This document shows, one piece after another, positions 33,819-42,868 of a stretch of DNA of 64,000 nt. Source of the stretch: Paractinoplanes maris. Lineage in GTDB: Bacteria; Actinomycetota; Actinomycetes; Mycobacteriales; Micromonosporaceae. Each line of letters opens with the position of its first letter. Position 1 is the stretch's first letter. Position numbers and translations under genes: made by a program. The stretch spans positions 1 through 64,000 of the forward strand of contig NZ_JALPVL010000014.1 of NCBI RefSeq assembly GCF_023544465.1, read 5' to 3'. The notes under the pieces were generated by a model that worked only from the letters and a program-made list of their open reading frames with translations, ran no database searches and had not been told where the DNA came from.

Positions 33819-34109
33819 ATGAGCATCGAGAAGACCAGCACCCGCACGGACTTTCCCGGCACCGACCTTCAGGAGCCGGGTGACCCCCGCTCGCCCGAGA
33901 CTCCCCGCCCCCGCATCCGCCAGGCGCTCACCGCGGGCGCGTCGCGAGTACGCGGGGCGGGCAGCACCGTCCGGCAGAAGCCGGCGCCCACCGCCGGTGT
34001 CCTGGCGCTGGCCGGCGGCGTGATCGCCGTCCTGGTGCTACGCCGCCGGGCCGCCCAGGCCAAGGCGGCTCAGACCCGCCAGTGGATGCCCGCGCGCTTC
34101 CGGCGTTGA
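33819..34109 (+). CDS. Small single-span membrane protein
   Basis: 96 residues. A polar N-terminal half rich in Pro, Arg and Thr is followed by a membrane span (about 58-76, TAGVLALAGGVIAVLVL) and a basic tail (RRRAAQAKAAQ). GAGGAGC precedes ATG 33819. I do not recognise the family; similar short proteins are common in actinobacteria. A strong terminator follows at 34118. Confidence 0.65.
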   Translation: MSIEKTSTRTDFPGTDLQEPGDPRSPETPRPRIRQALTAGASRVRGAGSTVRQKPAPTAGVLALAGGVIAVLVLRRRAAQAKAAQTRQWMPARFRR

Positions 34110-34117
34110 CTCGAGGA

Positions 34118-34151
34118 TGTCCCCACGGGTGTTGCCGCACCCGTGGGGACA
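34118..34151. terminator. Terminator hairpin
   Basis: A perfect 14-base stem, TGTCCCCACGGGTG (34118-34131) with CACCCGTGGGGACA (34138-34151) and loop TTGCCG, sits nine bases after the small membrane-protein gene. It insulates the mannanase promoter. Confidence 0.85.
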
Positions 34152-34179
34152 CCGCCACGACATCGAAGTTTCCGAATGG

Positions 34180-34208
34180 TTGACAACGCTGTCACATTTC
34201 CGCAATCT
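34180..34208 (+). promoter_or_regulatory. Mannanase promoter
   Basis: TTGACA (34180-34185), a 17-base spacer and CAATCT (34203-34208) make a good housekeeping-type promoter. Transcription would start close to the CebR box at 34214. Confidence 0.6.
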
Positions 34209-34213
34209 GTGTC

Positions 34214-34227
34214 TGGGAGCGCTCCCA
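34214..34227. promoter_or_regulatory. Perfect CebR-type operator
   Basis: TGGGAGCGCTCCCA is a perfect 14-base palindrome and equals the consensus bound by CebR, the cellobiose-responsive LacI-family repressor of streptomycetes. It covers the predicted transcription start and lies 18 bases before the mannanase start codon. Confidence 0.88.
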
Positions 34228-34244
34228 ATCAACGGAGGTGGACA

Positions 34245-35627
34245 GTGATCAAACGAAGAAGATGGATGAGTGGGCTCGCCGCCGTGGCCGTCGCGGCCGG
34301 GCTGGGCCTGGCCGCCACCGCGCAACCGGCCGCCGCCGCGGCCGGCATCAAGGTCAGCGGCACCCGGATCCTCGAGGCCAACGGCAACCCGTTCGTCATG
34401 CGTGGCGTCAACCACGCGCACACCTGGTACCCCGACCGGTTCTCGTCGCTGGCCGACATCAAGGCCCAGGGAGCCAACACCGTCCGCGTGGTGCTGAGCA
34501 CGGGCGACCGCTGGACCCGCAACGACGCCACCGACGTGGCCCGGGTGATCGCCGAGTGCAAGCGGCTGCGCCTGATCTGCGTACTGGAAGCGCACGACAC
34601 CACCGGGTACGGCGAGGACGCGGCGGCCACCACCCTGGCCCGCGCGGCCGATTACTGGATCGGCATCAAGAGCGCGCTGGACGGCCAGGAGAACTACGTC
34701 ATCCTGAACATCGGCAACGAGCCGTACGGCAACACCAACGCCGCCGGCTGGACGGCCGACACCAAGAGCGCGATCAGCCGGCTGCGCGCGGCCGGGTTCG
34801 CCCACGCGCTGATGGTGGACGCGCCCAACTGGGGCCAGGACTGGCAGTTCATCATGCGCGACAACGCCGCCTCCGTTTTCGCGTCCGACCCCCAGCGCAA
34901 CACAATCTTCAGCATCCACATGTACGGCGTCTTCGACACCGCGGCTGAGATCACCGACTACGTCGGACGGTTCCAGACCGCCGGCCTGCCGCTGGTGATC
35001 GGCGAGTTCGGCCACAACCACTCCGACGGCAACCCCGACGAGGACACCATCCTGGCCACCGCGCAGGCCCGCGGCATCGGCTATCTGGGCTGGTCGTGGA
35101 GCGGCAACGGCGGCGGTGTCGAATACCTCGACATGGTCACCGGCTTCAACCCGGCCCAGCTGACCTCGTGGGGCGACCGGCTCTTCAACGGCGCCAACGG
35201 CATCAAGGCGACCGCCCGTGAGGCCACCATCTACGGCGGGACGACGCCGACGACGCCGACCACACCCCCGCCCGCCACCACACCCCCGCCGACCACGCCG
35301 CCGCCGACCACTCCCCCGCCCGCGAGCGGTGGCTGCACGGCGACGTACGCGGTGACGGGCTCCTGGGGCAGCGGCTTCCAGGGCGCGGTGACCGTCACGG
35401 CCGGCTCGGCGGCGATCCGCGGCTGGACCGTCACCTGGACCTGGCCCGGCAGCCAGCAGCTCACCAACACCTGGAACGCGACGGTGACGAGCTCCGGCAG
35501 CGCTGTCACGGCCCGCAACATGTCCTACAACGGCAGCCTCGCCGCGGGCGCCGGCACGTCGTTCGGCTTCACCGCCTCGTACGCGGGAACCAACACCACC
35601 CCCACCGTCAGCTGCACCTCCGCCTGA
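34245..35627 (+). CDS. Secreted GH5 beta-mannanase with CBM2 cellulose-binding module
   Basis: 460 residues from GTG 34245 after GGAGGTG. Residues 1-32 form a signal peptide (KRRRW, hydrophobic core, AQPAAAAA). The GH5 domain (about 33-330) has VMRGVNHAHTWYP, the acid/base Glu159 in NIGNEPYG and the nucleophile Glu254 in IGEFGH. The VNHAHTWYP start and SWSGNGGG end resemble subfamily GH5_8 endo-1,4-beta-mannanases. A Pro/Thr linker (TTPPPATT repeats, about 331-362) joins a C-terminal CBM2 (about 363-460) with its Cys pair. The product should bind cellulose and cut mannan in plant cell walls. A perfect CebR box indicates induction by cello-oligosaccharides. Confidence 0.93.
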   Translation: MIKRRRWMSGLAAVAVAAGLGLAATAQPAAAAAGIKVSGTRILEANGNPFVMRGVNHAHTWYPDRFSSLADIKAQGANTVRVVLSTGDRWTRNDATDVARVIAECKRLRLICVLEAHDTTGYGEDAAATTLARAADYWIGIKSALDGQENYVILNIGNEPYGNTNAAGWTADTKSAISRLRAAGFAHALMVDAPNWGQDWQFIMRDNAASVFASDPQRNTIFSIHMYGVFDTAAEITDYVGRFQTAGLPLVIGEFGHNHSDGNPDEDTILATAQARGIGYLGWSWSGNGGGVEYLDMVTGFNPAQLTSWGDRLFNGANGIKATAREATIYGGTTPTTPTTPPPATTPPPTTPPPTTPPPASGGCTATYAVTGSWGSGFQGAVTVTAGSAAIRGWTVTWTWPGSQQLTNTWNATVTSSGSAVTARNMSYNGSLAAGAGTSFGFTASYAGTNTTPTVSCTSA

Positions 35628-35633
35628 CCCCGC

Positions 35634-35670
35634 CCCGGTCAGGACTCCGCACCCGCGGGTCCTGACCGGG
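35634..35670. terminator. Terminator hairpin after the mannanase
   Basis: A perfect 12-base stem, CCCGGTCAGGAC (35634-35645) with GTCCTGACCGGG (35659-35670), stands seven bases after the stop codon. Confidence 0.8.
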
Positions 35671-35671
35671 A

Positions 35672-35906
35672 TGTCAGCCGAAGCGACCGCCGCCTGCCGG
35701 AGCCGGCGGTCGACCTCGATCCCGGACAGGAACCGCTCGTCGTGGCTGACAACCACAAAGCTCCCTCGTACGCCGTGTGGGCGCTCTCCAGCCGGGCCGA
35801 CGTCGACCAGGTCGAGGTTGTTGGTCGGCTCGTCCAGCAGCAGCACGTCGGGCCGGCCGAGCAGCTGGGCGGCCGGCTGCCGAACGAAGGGCAGATCCGG
35901 CGGCGT
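35672..35906 (-). pseudogene. Remnant of an ABC-F family ATPase (frameshifted C-terminal piece)
   Basis: Minus-strand translation gives LLGRPDVLLLDEPTNNLDL (Walker B and D-loop of an ABC-F protein) and then SFVVVSHDERFL (H-loop). Between them the proper sequence RLESAHTAYEG is found in a different frame, so two compensating frameshifts have occurred. The first ATPase domain, the signature motif and a stop codon in the expected place are missing. It abuts the lacZ stop at 35907. ABC-F proteins protect ribosomes from antibiotics; this copy is dead. Confidence 0.75.
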
Positions 35907-38567
35907 TCAGGGCTCGGGCGTGAAGGTGAAAGCCAGGTCGGCCCGGGCGGTGCGGTAGCGGGCCGACGGGCGTACGGCGGGTCCGCAACTGGCCGAGCCG
36001 AGCCCGGTCACGCCGACCGCCAGGTGCACCCAGAGCAGGCCCTCGGGCACCAGTTCGCCGGTGTGGCGGGCCCGTTCCAGCTGCGCGGTCGACCAGGGGC
36101 GCACCGCGACGTCGAACGGGTGGTCGCCGTCGATGCGCAGCGTGCCGTCGGGCGTGGACAGGCTCACCCGGTCGACTTCGGATCGGTTGCCGTTCTCCTG
36201 CGGCACGACGTACGGCGTCTGGGCTTCGAGGACGGTCATCCGGTGCCGGCCGGGCCGGACCGCCGCGCGCGAATCGGGGTAGCTCTCCCCGGGCCCCAGG
36301 CCGGACCAGTCGAACACCACCGCGCCCGGGTCGGGAGTGGGCAGCGCGAGCACGATCCCGAGCCGGGGCAGCGGCAGCCGCCACTCCCCCAGGCGCTCGA
36401 TGCCGACCTCGAGCCGGGTCGCCGGGCCGTGCGCCGACCAGCGGTAATCGACCTCGAAGCCGCTGTCGAGCCCGGCCGGGAGGTAGCGGACCCGGCTGCC
36501 GTCGTCGCGTTCCTCGACCGTTCTCGCGAGGAGCCGGTCGAGTCCGGCGGCCCGCCACTGCTGCTCCATCGACACTGTGCCGTCCCAGCCGGGGAAGCGG
36601 TCGTTCTCGGTCGGGGCCCGCCAGGTGTCCAGGGTGAGCGAGGCGATCGGGAACGGGCCGAGGTTCCCGGGCCGCACGGGACGACCGGCCGGGCGAACCG
36701 CCGCCGGCGGTGCTTCCCGGGGCCGGTGGGCGCGGGCCAGCACGCGGCCGTCCACCGCGGCGCTGACCTCGGTGGCGGCCAGCGGCAGGCGCAGCGACGA
36801 GAGCGGCGCGATCGCCGGCACGTCGAGAACGCCGTCGGAGGAGTCGAAGACCACATGCTCGGTCGTGGTGAAGCTCCACCGGTTCTCGATGACCAGGTCG
36901 TCGCCGTCGAAGCGCAGCCGCACCGGGGTGATCACCGCCGCGAGCTCGAGCAGACCGGGCGACGGGGTGCGGTCGGGGAAGACCAGGCCGTCGATGACGA
37001 ACGACCCGTCGTGGATCGTCTCGCCGAAGTCGCCGCCGTAGCGGTAGGCGCCGTCGCGCAGCAGCCCGTGGTCGGCCCACTCCCAGATGAAGCCGCCGGC
37101 CAGCCGCGGGTGTGCGTCGACGACGGCCTCGTAGTCGGCCAGCCCGCCCGGACCGTTGCCCATGGCGTGCCCGTACTCGCACATGATCATGGGAAGGCCG
37201 CGCCGGCGGGCGTCGCGGGCCGGGTCGGCCAGCGCGGGCTCCTCGTGCCGCCCGATGGCCGCGAGCTTGTCGTAGGTGGGGTACATCCGGCTGTAGACGC
37301 CGACGCTCTCGCACTCGGCGTCGCCCTCGTAGTGGATCGGCCGGGTCGGGTCGCGCTCCGCGGTCCAGGCGGCGTTGGCCGCGAGGTTGCGGCCCCAGCC
37401 GGCCTCGTTGCCGAGCGACCACAGCACGACGCTGGACGCGTTCTTGTCCCGCTCGACCATGCGCCGCATCCGGTCGGCATAAACACCGGCCCAGGCCGGG
37501 TCGTCGGACGGGTTGCCCCGCCAGGCGGTCTCGATGAAGCCGTGCGTCTCCAGGTCGCACTCCTCGATCACGTAGAGGCCGCGGCGGTCGCACAGTTCGA
37601 GGAGATAGGGATCGGGTGGGTAGTGGCTCGTCCGGACCGCGTTGATGTTGTGTTGCTTCATCAGCTGGACGTCGTGTTCCATCCGGGCGCGGGAGACGGC
37701 CCGGCCGGTGCGGGCGTCGATGTCGTGCCGGTTGACGCCGCGGAAGACCAGCGGGGCGTCGTTCAGCAGCAGGCGGTCGCCGTCCACCCGTACGGTCCGG
37801 AAACCGATGTCGAGGGCGACCGTCTCGGCCTCGGTGCGCACCAGGAGCCGGTACAGCGCGGGCTTCTCGGCCGACCACGGCTGCACGTCGGCCAGGCTCG
37901 CGCCGTCGAGCTCCCACCGGACGGGTACGGGCGCCGACACCTCCAGCGAGCCGTCCCCGCCGGCGACCACCCACAGGTCGTCGAGGCCGCCGTCGGGACG
38001 GTGCAGCAGGGCGACCGACCGGAAGATGCCGGACAGCCACCACTGGTCCTGATCCTCGACGTAGCTGGCGAAACTCCACTGGTGCACCCGGACCGCCAGC
38101 ACGTCGTCCCCGCCGGTGAGGAACGCGGTGACGTCGAACTCGACGGTCAGCCGGCTGCCCGACGACCGCCCCACCGGGGCGCCGTTCACCCACACCTGGA
38201 ACCACGAGTCGACCCCGTCGAAGCGCAGCAGCACCCGGCCGCCACGCCAGTCGGCCGGGCGCCGCACGATCCGCCGGTATTCGCCGGTCGGGTTCTCGGC
38301 CGGCACGTGCGGCGGATCGATCGGGAACGGGTAGCGGACATTGGTGTACGCCGGTTGGCCGTACCCGTGCATCTGCCAGTTGCCCGGCACCGGCAGCTCG
38401 TCCCAGTCGATGCCCGGGTCGGCCGGGTCCCGGCCGGTCTCGGCCGTGGGCGACCACGCGAAACGCCATCTCCCGTCCAGCGACAGGCTGCCCGCGGTGC
38501 TGCGCAGCCGGGCCCGGGGCGCCAGCGCGCCGACGGGCGGTTCGATGATCTCGTGAAGCGCTGTCAC
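35907..38567 (-). CDS. lacZ: GH2 beta-galactosidase (LacZ type)
   Basis: 886 residues from GTG 38567, which overlaps the GH95 stop (GTGA). The order is jelly-roll sugar-binding domain (PVPGNWQMHGYGQPAYTN), Ig-like domains, TIM barrel, and C-terminal beta-sandwich. The acid/base Glu388 is in SLGNEAGWG and the nucleophile Glu464 in MCEYGHAMGNG. It is about 140 residues shorter than E. coli LacZ, as usual for actinobacteria. No signal peptide, so it acts on galactosides taken up into the cell. Third gene after trpC and GH95 in a tightly packed unit. Confidence 0.94.
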   Translation of the reverse strand: MTALHEIIEPPVGALAPRARLRSTAGSLSLDGRWRFAWSPTAETGRDPADPGIDWDELPVPGNWQMHGYGQPAYTNVRYPFPIDPPHVPAENPTGEYRRIVRRPADWRGGRVLLRFDGVDSWFQVWVNGAPVGRSSGSRLTVEFDVTAFLTGGDDVLAVRVHQWSFASYVEDQDQWWLSGIFRSVALLHRPDGGLDDLWVVAGGDGSLEVSAPVPVRWELDGASLADVQPWSAEKPALYRLLVRTEAETVALDIGFRTVRVDGDRLLLNDAPLVFRGVNRHDIDARTGRAVSRARMEHDVQLMKQHNINAVRTSHYPPDPYLLELCDRRGLYVIEECDLETHGFIETAWRGNPSDDPAWAGVYADRMRRMVERDKNASSVVLWSLGNEAGWGRNLAANAAWTAERDPTRPIHYEGDAECESVGVYSRMYPTYDKLAAIGRHEEPALADPARDARRRGLPMIMCEYGHAMGNGPGGLADYEAVVDAHPRLAGGFIWEWADHGLLRDGAYRYGGDFGETIHDGSFVIDGLVFPDRTPSPGLLELAAVITPVRLRFDGDDLVIENRWSFTTTEHVVFDSSDGVLDVPAIAPLSSLRLPLAATEVSAAVDGRVLARAHRPREAPPAAVRPAGRPVRPGNLGPFPIASLTLDTWRAPTENDRFPGWDGTVSMEQQWRAAGLDRLLARTVEERDDGSRVRYLPAGLDSGFEVDYRWSAHGPATRLEVGIERLGEWRLPLPRLGIVLALPTPDPGAVVFDWSGLGPGESYPDSRAAVRPGRHRMTVLEAQTPYVVPQENGNRSEVDRVSLSTPDGTLRIDGDHPFDVAVRPWSTAQLERARHTGELVPEGLLWVHLAVGVTGLGSASCGPAVRPSARYRTARADLAFTFTPEP

Positions 38568-40783
38568 AGCCACCCTTTCAGGGAAACCCGCTCGCCCGAG
38601 GACAGGTCCACGGTCGTCCGCCGGCCGGCCAGCACGACGGTGACCGTGGTGCGTCCCGCGGGCCGGCGTGCCCGCAAGGCCACCTCGGTCGCCCGCACCC
38701 GGCCGTCGATGGTCGTCCAGGCCACGTCGACCGCGACCCCCGGCCGGGCGATCAGACCGGTCGCCCGGCCGTCGGGCCACTGCCCCGGTACGGCGGGCAG
38801 CAACTCGATCATGCCGGAGTGGCTCTGCACGAGCATCTCGGCGACCGCGGCCACATATCCCAGGTTGCCGTCGAGCTGGAAGGGCGGGTGGGCCGAGAAC
38901 AGGTTGGGGTAGAGCCCGGCCCGATCCGCCGTCGCCGGGCGCAGCACCAGCTCCAGCAGCCGCGACACCCGGTCCGGCTGCCGCAGCCGGGCCCGCAGCG
39001 CGAGCTTCCAGGCCAACGACCAGCCGGTTGTCTCGTCGCCGCGGTCGTCCAGGCTGCGGGCGACGGCGGCCCGCAGCCCGGGGTCGTCCGGGGTGTCCCC
39101 GGGATAGGCGAACACCAGGTGGCTGAGGTGGCGGTGGCCCGGCTCGGCCTGCGGCGGGTTGCCGGGCCACTCCGGGATCAGCCCGTCCGGCGCGGCCGCC
39201 GGGGCCGGGATCGCCGGGCGGACCGACCGGATCTCGGCCCGCACCGGATCGCCGTCCGGGGCGAGCTCGGCGTACGCGTCGAACAGCCCGGCGATCAGCG
39301 CGAGGTCCATTGTCGACGAGACACCGGCGGCCACCGGGCGGCCCTCGGCCGAGAGATAGTGATTCTCCGGGGACGTCGACGGCGACGTGCCGAGCGTGCC
39401 GTCCGGGCCCCGGCGCAGCCAGTCGAGGCAGAACTCGGCGGCCCCGCGCAGGATCGGCAGCACGCGCCGGTCGAGGTCACCCCCGAAGCGCGAACGCTCG
39501 CGTAGCAGCCAGGTCAGCCAGACGCCGCCCATCGGCCAGAACGCCCACGCCGGATCCGCCCGCCCGCGCCCGACCGGGGCGGTGAAGGCCCAGGCGTCGG
39601 TATTGTGGTGCGCCACCCAGCCGCGGGCGCCGTAGACGGTCCGCGCGGTGGCCCGTCCCTTGTCAGCCAGCTTTGCCAGCAGGTCGACCAGCGGATCCAG
39701 CGTCTCCGGAAGATCCGCGGTCTCGGCCGCCCAGTAGTTCATCTGCGTGTTGATGTTGATCGTGTAGTTGGAGCTCCACGGCGGCCGCAGCTCGGCGTTC
39801 CAGAGTCCCTGCAACGTCGACGGCAGTCCGCCCGGCGCGGACGAGCAGATCGCGAGATAGCGCCCGTAGGTGAACAGCAACGCGGCCAGCGCGGGGTCAG
39901 TGCCGATCCGGTCGGCCGTCGGCCGGTCACCGGTCCCCCCGCCTTCACCGAGCACCAGTGTCGTGCGGGAAAACCTTTCGCCGTACGCCTTCTCGTGCCG
40001 TTCGGTCAGCGCGGCCACCCCGATCGCCGCCGCCCGGTCGGCGCGCCCCGCGGCTTCCCGGTGGGCGGCCGGCTCGTCGAACGAGGTCGCGGTGGCCAGC
40101 ACCAGCTCCAGCCGCCGCCCGTCGCGCACCGCCGCCCGCACGACCACGGCACCGCGCAGCGCGGGCTCGCCCCACACCGGTTCGAGGTCCGGCTCATGGG
40201 GTGGAGGCATGTCGCTCGGCAGCCGCACGGTCAGCCAGCCGTCCCCACCGCCGTGCACCCGCAGCGGCGACGTCAGCGACCACGCGACCTCGACCGGGCG
40301 CTCGGCCTCGAGCACGAGCACGAGAACGCCGTCGGCGTGCGAGACGAAGGTCGTCCACCGCACCGCGACCCGGCCGAGCCGGTAGGACACCCGATGCGTC
40401 GCCGTGCCGAGATCCAGCTCGCGCCGGTAGTCCTCGACCTCGGTGCCACCGGTGGTCACCGACACGTGCAGATCGGCGAACGGCAGGTAGGCCTGCGACC
40501 ACCCGCCCTGCACCCCGGCCAGCCGCCGGTCGGCCTCGGCCGGGTCGCCGCGATCCAGCGCGGCCCGCGCGGCGGTCAGGGCCGCGGCCGCCCTATCGGG
40601 GTCGATCCCGCTGGTGCGGCTCTCGCTCCCGGGGCTGCCGGACCAGGCCGTGCCGTCGTTGAACTGCACGTGCTCGCGCCCCGGGGTGCCGTGCACCATC
40701 GCACCGAGCCGCCCGTTACCGAGCGGGAACGCCTCCAGCCACTCCCGGGCCGGGCCGGGCGCCCAGAGGATCCTTTCTCCCAC
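38564..40783 (-). CDS. GH95 alpha-L-fucosidase-type glycosidase
   Basis: 739 residues from GTG 40783. It has an N-terminal beta-sandwich (about 1-230) and an (alpha/alpha)6 barrel. The NININTQMNYWAAE motif supplies the two Asn residues that activate water in this inverting family, SPSTSPENHY carries the catalytic Glu, and HPPFQLDGNLG the conserved Asp. GH95 enzymes cleave alpha-1,2-fucosides, and some members act on alpha-galactosides. No signal peptide. It begins 8 bases after trpC and overlaps lacZ by four bases, so all three should be co-translated. Confidence 0.9.
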   Translation of the reverse strand: MGERILWAPGPAREWLEAFPLGNGRLGAMVHGTPGREHVQFNDGTAWSGSPGSESRTSGIDPDRAAAALTAARAALDRGDPAEADRRLAGVQGGWSQAYLPFADLHVSVTTGGTEVEDYRRELDLGTATHRVSYRLGRVAVRWTTFVSHADGVLVLVLEAERPVEVAWSLTSPLRVHGGGDGWLTVRLPSDMPPPHEPDLEPVWGEPALRGAVVVRAAVRDGRRLELVLATATSFDEPAAHREAAGRADRAAAIGVAALTERHEKAYGERFSRTTLVLGEGGGTGDRPTADRIGTDPALAALLFTYGRYLAICSSAPGGLPSTLQGLWNAELRPPWSSNYTININTQMNYWAAETADLPETLDPLVDLLAKLADKGRATARTVYGARGWVAHHNTDAWAFTAPVGRGRADPAWAFWPMGGVWLTWLLRERSRFGGDLDRRVLPILRGAAEFCLDWLRRGPDGTLGTSPSTSPENHYLSAEGRPVAAGVSSTMDLALIAGLFDAYAELAPDGDPVRAEIRSVRPAIPAPAAAPDGLIPEWPGNPPQAEPGHRHLSHLVFAYPGDTPDDPGLRAAVARSLDDRGDETTGWSLAWKLALRARLRQPDRVSRLLELVLRPATADRAGLYPNLFSAHPPFQLDGNLGYVAAVAEMLVQSHSGMIELLPAVPGQWPDGRATGLIARPGVAVDVAWTTIDGRVRATEVALRARRPAGRTTVTVVLAGRRTTVDLSSGERVSLKGWL

Positions 40784-40791
40784 CCCGGCCC

Positions 40792-41583
40792 TCAGCGGCG
40801 GCCGGTCTCGACCAGCGCGGCCACGGCGTCACGGGGGCTCCGGTGGGTGACCAGGCCCTCGCCGACCAGGACGGCGTCGGCACCGGCGGCCGCGTAGCGG
40901 ATCAGGTCGTCCGGGCCGCGCACCCCCGACTCGGCCACCTTGAGCGCGGGGCCGGGCAGCAGCGGGGCCAGGCGCTCGAACGTGCCCCGGTCGACCTGGA
41001 GCGTGCGCAGGTCGCGGGCATTCACGCCGATCACCCGGGCGCCGGCATCGGCCGCCCGGCTCACCTCCTCCTCGTTGTGCACCTCGACCAGCGCGGTCAT
41101 GCCCAGCTCGTCCTCGAGCAGGACCCGCAGCCGGGTCAGCGTGGGCTGGTCGAGGGCGGCGACGATCAGCAGAGCCACGTCGGCGCCGTCGGCCCGGGCC
41201 TCATAGGCCTGATATTCGCCGTACAGGAAGTCCTTGCGCAGCACCGGGATGCCGACCGCCTGCCGCACCGCCATCAGGTCGGCCAGCGACCCGCCGAACC
41301 GCCGCTCCTCGGTCAGCACGCTGATCCAGGCCGCCCCGCCGGCCTCGTAACCGGCGGCCAGCGCGGCCGGATCGGCGATCGGCGCGAGGTCGCCCTTGGA
41401 CGGTGACCGCCGCTTGACCTCGGCGATCACCGACACGCCGGGGCCGGCCAGTGCCCCGTACGCGTCGAGGGCCGGAACCGCCGCCCCGGCCCGGGACACC
41501 ATCTCGTCGAGGCTCGTCCGAGCCTCCCGCCCGGCCACGTCCGCGCGGACGCCGGCCAGGATCTCCTCCAGCACATTGCTCAC
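40792..41583 (-). CDS. trpC: Indole-3-glycerol-phosphate synthase
   Basis: 263 residues from GTG 41583. The TIM barrel motifs VIAEVKRRSPSKG (substrate phosphate and catalytic Lys), SVLTEERRFGGS, VLRKDFLYGEYQ, NARDLRTLQVD and KVAESGVRGPDD are all present. It closes the indole ring in tryptophan synthesis. No other trp gene is here: upstream (25 bases) is an XRE regulator and downstream (8 bases) a fucosidase gene. That setting suggests a second, specialised trpC copy or a rearranged locus. Confidence 0.93.
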   Translation of the reverse strand: MSNVLEEILAGVRADVAGREARTSLDEMVSRAGAAVPALDAYGALAGPGVSVIAEVKRRSPSKGDLAPIADPAALAAGYEAGGAAWISVLTEERRFGGSLADLMAVRQAVGIPVLRKDFLYGEYQAYEARADGADVALLIVAALDQPTLTRLRVLLEDELGMTALVEVHNEEEVSRAADAGARVIGVNARDLRTLQVDRGTFERLAPLLPGPALKVAESGVRGPDDLIRYAAAGADAVLVGEGLVTHRSPRDAVAALVETGRR

Positions 41584-41608
41584 GACTGAGCACCCTAGGC
41601 GGGAAGGC

Positions 41609-42814
41609 TCACCGATCGAGCAGCCGGGCGCTGAGGCCGCGCAGCTCGCTGCCGCCGGCCTGGTGCCGGGAGCGTTCGAGCAGGGTCCGCACCGTCTCCC
41701 GGACGTCGGCCGACCCGTGCACGTGCTGCGGCGCGATGCGCTCGGCGTTGAGCAGCAGGCGGACGGCCTCGCGGTCGCGGTTGCGCAGCATGGCCAGTGC
41801 CCGCGCCGTGTCGGCGTAGTAGTAGACCTGGCGGATGCCGACCGGCACGGCCGCGAGCCGGGTGCGCCGGGCGATCTCGACCGCGCGGCCGGGATCACCC
41901 TCCTCGACCTCGATGCTGATCCGCCAGAGGTCGACGTTGGTCGGGCCGAAGAACAACCCTTTCGTGGTCGTCTCGCCGGTGCGCCGGGCCAGCCCGGCCG
42001 CCTCGTCCGACCAGGCCCGGCTCTCGTCGAGGCGGCGGCTGCCCTGGCTGGCCAGCGCGCACACCAGCTGCAGACAGCCGAGCACCTCGGCCGCCCCGGG
42101 CCGGGCGACGTGCCGCTGCAACTCGTCGGCCGCCCGCTCGGCCAGCGTGAGACCGCGCTGGTAGGAGCCGGCCGTGGTGGCCGCGCTGGCCCGCGTGTAG
42201 GCCGCGTAGCCCTGCAGGACCGGATCGCCGCAAGCGTCGGCCGCCTGCTGGCAGCGCTCCCCGGCCAGCCAGGCGTCGGCCAGCAGACCGAGGCTGCGCA
42301 GCACGGACGAGGCGGTGGAGGTGGCCGCGCACAGCAGGCGCAGCGCCCGGGCGGCGTGCGGCCCGGCCGTCTCGATGTGCAGGTCGTGCAGCAGGCCGGG
42401 CAGGATCCGGGTCACCGCCGCGTAGTCGCAGGCGTGCAGCAGCGACTCGGCCAGGTCGGCCGTGCGCTCGAGGTCGCCCAGCGGCGGCGCCAGCCCCTCG
42501 GCCGGCTCGCTCAGGTCACCGTCGATCAGAGCCCGGCGTACGGCGTCCGCGCCCACCAGCGCGGCCAGCACCTCCGGGTCGGCCGCGGGCACGGGCGAGC
42601 CGGCGAGCTCGGCCGGCGAGCATTCGAGCGCCTCGGCGATGCCCGCGAGGGTGAACCGGTTGTCGGCCGCCTGGATCCCCCGTTCGATCCGGCTCCAGGT
42701 GGCGTGCGACACCCCGGCCCGGCTGGCCGCGAAGCGGATGCTCCACCCGCGCGTCAGGCGACGCACCCGGATCCGGCCGCCGATGCCGGGGTCGGCACTG
42801 GGTCGTGGCTTCAT
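41609..42814 (-). CDS. XRE-family regulator with TPR-like C-terminus
   Basis: 401 residues from ATG 42814 (the open frame extends 13 codons further). The helix-turn-helix (about 8-65) reads FAASRAGVSHATWSRIERG. The remaining 330 residues are helical repeats of the kind seen in actinobacterial XRE-TPR regulators, probably a peptide or small-molecule sensor region. It lies 25 bases upstream of trpC on the same strand, so it may be co-transcribed with trpC-GH95-lacZ. Confidence 0.85.
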   Translation of the reverse strand: MKPRPSADPGIGGRIRVRRLTRGWSIRFAASRAGVSHATWSRIERGIQAADNRFTLAGIAEALECSPAELAGSPVPAADPEVLAALVGADAVRRALIDGDLSEPAEGLAPPLGDLERTADLAESLLHACDYAAVTRILPGLLHDLHIETAGPHAARALRLLCAATSTASSVLRSLGLLADAWLAGERCQQAADACGDPVLQGYAAYTRASAATTAGSYQRGLTLAERAADELQRHVARPGAAEVLGCLQLVCALASQGSRRLDESRAWSDEAAGLARRTGETTTKGLFFGPTNVDLWRISIEVEEGDPGRAVEIARRTRLAAVPVGIRQVYYYADTARALAMLRNRDREAVRLLLNAERIAPQHVHGSADVRETVRTLLERSRHQAGGSELRGLSARLLDR

Positions 42815-42868
42815 GGGCCGACCGTAACGCCGCCCGCCGCGGCGGTGGTACATGGTTGTACCGCCGGC

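Noticed and set aside
35742..38912. Rightward open frame of about 1,056 codons
   Set aside because: Antisense to lacZ and GH95, whose catalytic motifs are plainly readable on the other strand.
40792..41583. Start of a tryptophan operon
   Set aside because: No other trp gene lies on either side; the neighbours are a regulator and glycosidases.
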